From Marthasterias glacialis (Eukaryota > Echinodermata > Asteroidea > Forcipulatida > Asteriidae): 64,000 nt of DNA. The stretch covers positions 2,818,290 through 2,882,289 of the forward strand of contig OU452221.1 in assembly GCA_911728455.2 (NCBI GenBank), written 5' to 3'. Under the pieces are notes generated by a model. That model saw nothing but the letters and a program-made list of their open reading frames with translations. It ran no database searches and was not told the origin of the DNA. Below, piece after piece: positions 62,776 through 64,000 of this stretch (position 1 is the stretch's first letter; every line of letters begins with the position of its first letter). Both the position numbers and the translations under genes were made by a program.

Positions 62776-64000
62776 GTAATGTTCAAGAATCGTCACACCG
62801 CAATACATGGCAGAGGTCTGTTCGCCTTAAAAGGCAAGCGCGAGAATCCGACTTTGTCACTGAAGCAGCGACCTTTGACCTGTCCAAAGAAACCAATCAT
62901 CCCTTTGTAGTTTTTTTTCTCCACCTTGCTGCTTCCTGCTGACGAATCAACTGAGTAGACTGGGTCTCTGTACAAACACAGGGCCGGGGTACATTCCCCC
63001 TGTTGGAAGGAGTAAAACGTGTTCCTGTGGAATTAGTTTTACAACCAACATTCAAACATTATGAATGAGTTATATAGTTCCAGGGGGGGCCTTCACTCAA
63101 ATGTTCATTGCCAATGTGGGATTATTTGTTCCACTCTTTGCATTGTGCTGTCGTTCTGTGTAACATCACTCCAGGAATGGGAGGGAAAGGTGGGGAAGAT
63201 GAAAGCAGAGGAGGAGTTCAGAGGAGGGGGGGCATAATTGTAGGACATCCACTGTCATCAAGCAATCGGGTACCGGCAGGGGAGGTCCTCCTTCAACATT
63301 GGCTCACTGTCGTAGCATTAACCTTTTAACAAAATCTAATCCAAACAGAAAGTATAAATCAGTGGAAATGCAGGATCAACTTACCCCCAAGATATGAAAA
63401 GTAAAAACAACTTATAAACGCTAACTGAACCAGTTTGTAATATTTTTAAAGTGCGGTTGGAGAAGCACACAATTTAGTACATGTGGCCTTTTATTATTTG
63501 ATATAACCATCCATGAACTATGGCCATGTTAAATCTTCGTAGAAATCCTGTTTCAAAAATATTGTCAATGAAAAATATCAGTGGGAGAGAATAAGGGTTT
63601 TACTGTGAGCTTAGAAAGTTTTTTTAAAGTCTTCTTGTTTTTTTAAGATAGGTAATTGTTGCCTCAGCTCTTGCCATGTGTTTTTTTCAAATTGTGGTAC
63701 TATTAATAAATGTATGTGCACTAACGTGGTATTTAAAGGTCTGAACTTGTACCGTGGTGCTCTACGCAGGCAAGCTTACAAGGGGGGGGGGAGAAAAATG
63801 GGGAAAAGAGAACAGCTTGACAATCTCGCTCAACAAAACCTGGCTGGGAAAATTTAATTTTGTGGTTTGCATTCTTGTGGACTGAGAGCATGTCTGTACC
63901 TTATTGGCTATGTCTGGTAATGCTTTAGGGCTTCCCTTTGAATTAGGGTAGTTGTGGAGCTTGGTCACATGACTGCTTACCCTTGGAATGCCTTTGTGTG
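62776..64000 (+). other. 3' end of window, no gene identified
   Basis: The sequence is mixed, with short homopolymers (a G run at 63782) and no recognised repeat or splice-supported exon. The remaining WNK C-terminal exons, including any RFxV docking peptides, are expected beyond 64000 if the gene is of normal length. Confidence 0.5.

Overview
This is eukaryotic genomic DNA from an animal: AT-rich, gene-sparse, with long introns and many non-autonomous transposon relics. It holds the ends of two protein-coding genes arranged head to head: a ninjurin gene on the minus strand (coding exons at 6623-6967 and 15345-15707) and a WNK (with-no-lysine) protein kinase gene on the plus strand (exons from 22754 to at least 56124, probably running past the window end). 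The compact ninjurin, a single WNK next to it, the many TACATG runs and the repeat types suggest a marine invertebrate deuterostome. An echinoderm is my best guess, but the sequence does not prove it.

Layout: 1-6622 lies downstream of the ninjurin stop (3' UTR of unknown length, then intergenic repeats). 6623-15707 is the two-exon ninjurin body with an 8.4 kb intron. 15708-22753 contains any remaining ninjurin 5' exons, a decayed non-LTR retrotransposon end, several foldback elements, and the putative WNK promoter and 5' leader (TATA box at 21842, two uORFs). 22754-23542 is WNK exon 1, followed by a 9.7 kb intron. Exons 2-7 (33225-48056) complete the kinase domain and the PF2-like domain. Exons 8 and 9 (51122-51537, 55936-56124) encode glutamine/proline-rich low-complexity sequence. 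Two further candidate exons lie at 57776-57877 (possible GC-AG intron) and about 62684-62775. No WNK stop codon is established in the window.

Biology: WNK kinases sense chloride and osmotic stress and signal through SPAK/OSR1 to cation-chloride cotransporters. Ninjurins are two-pass membrane proteins involved in adhesion and plasma-membrane rupture. The most notable point is the pairing itself. Human WNK1 lies next to NINJ2 and WNK2 next to NINJ1, both divergent, so this window appears to show the unduplicated ancestral pair. A second notable point is a family of four TTAA-flanked elements (piggyBac-like MITEs) in the WNK introns. Other repeats include at least six copies of an unnamed GGGCAAGGCAG-type repeat and several hairpin elements. 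I found no convincing rRNA, tRNA or CRISPR features.
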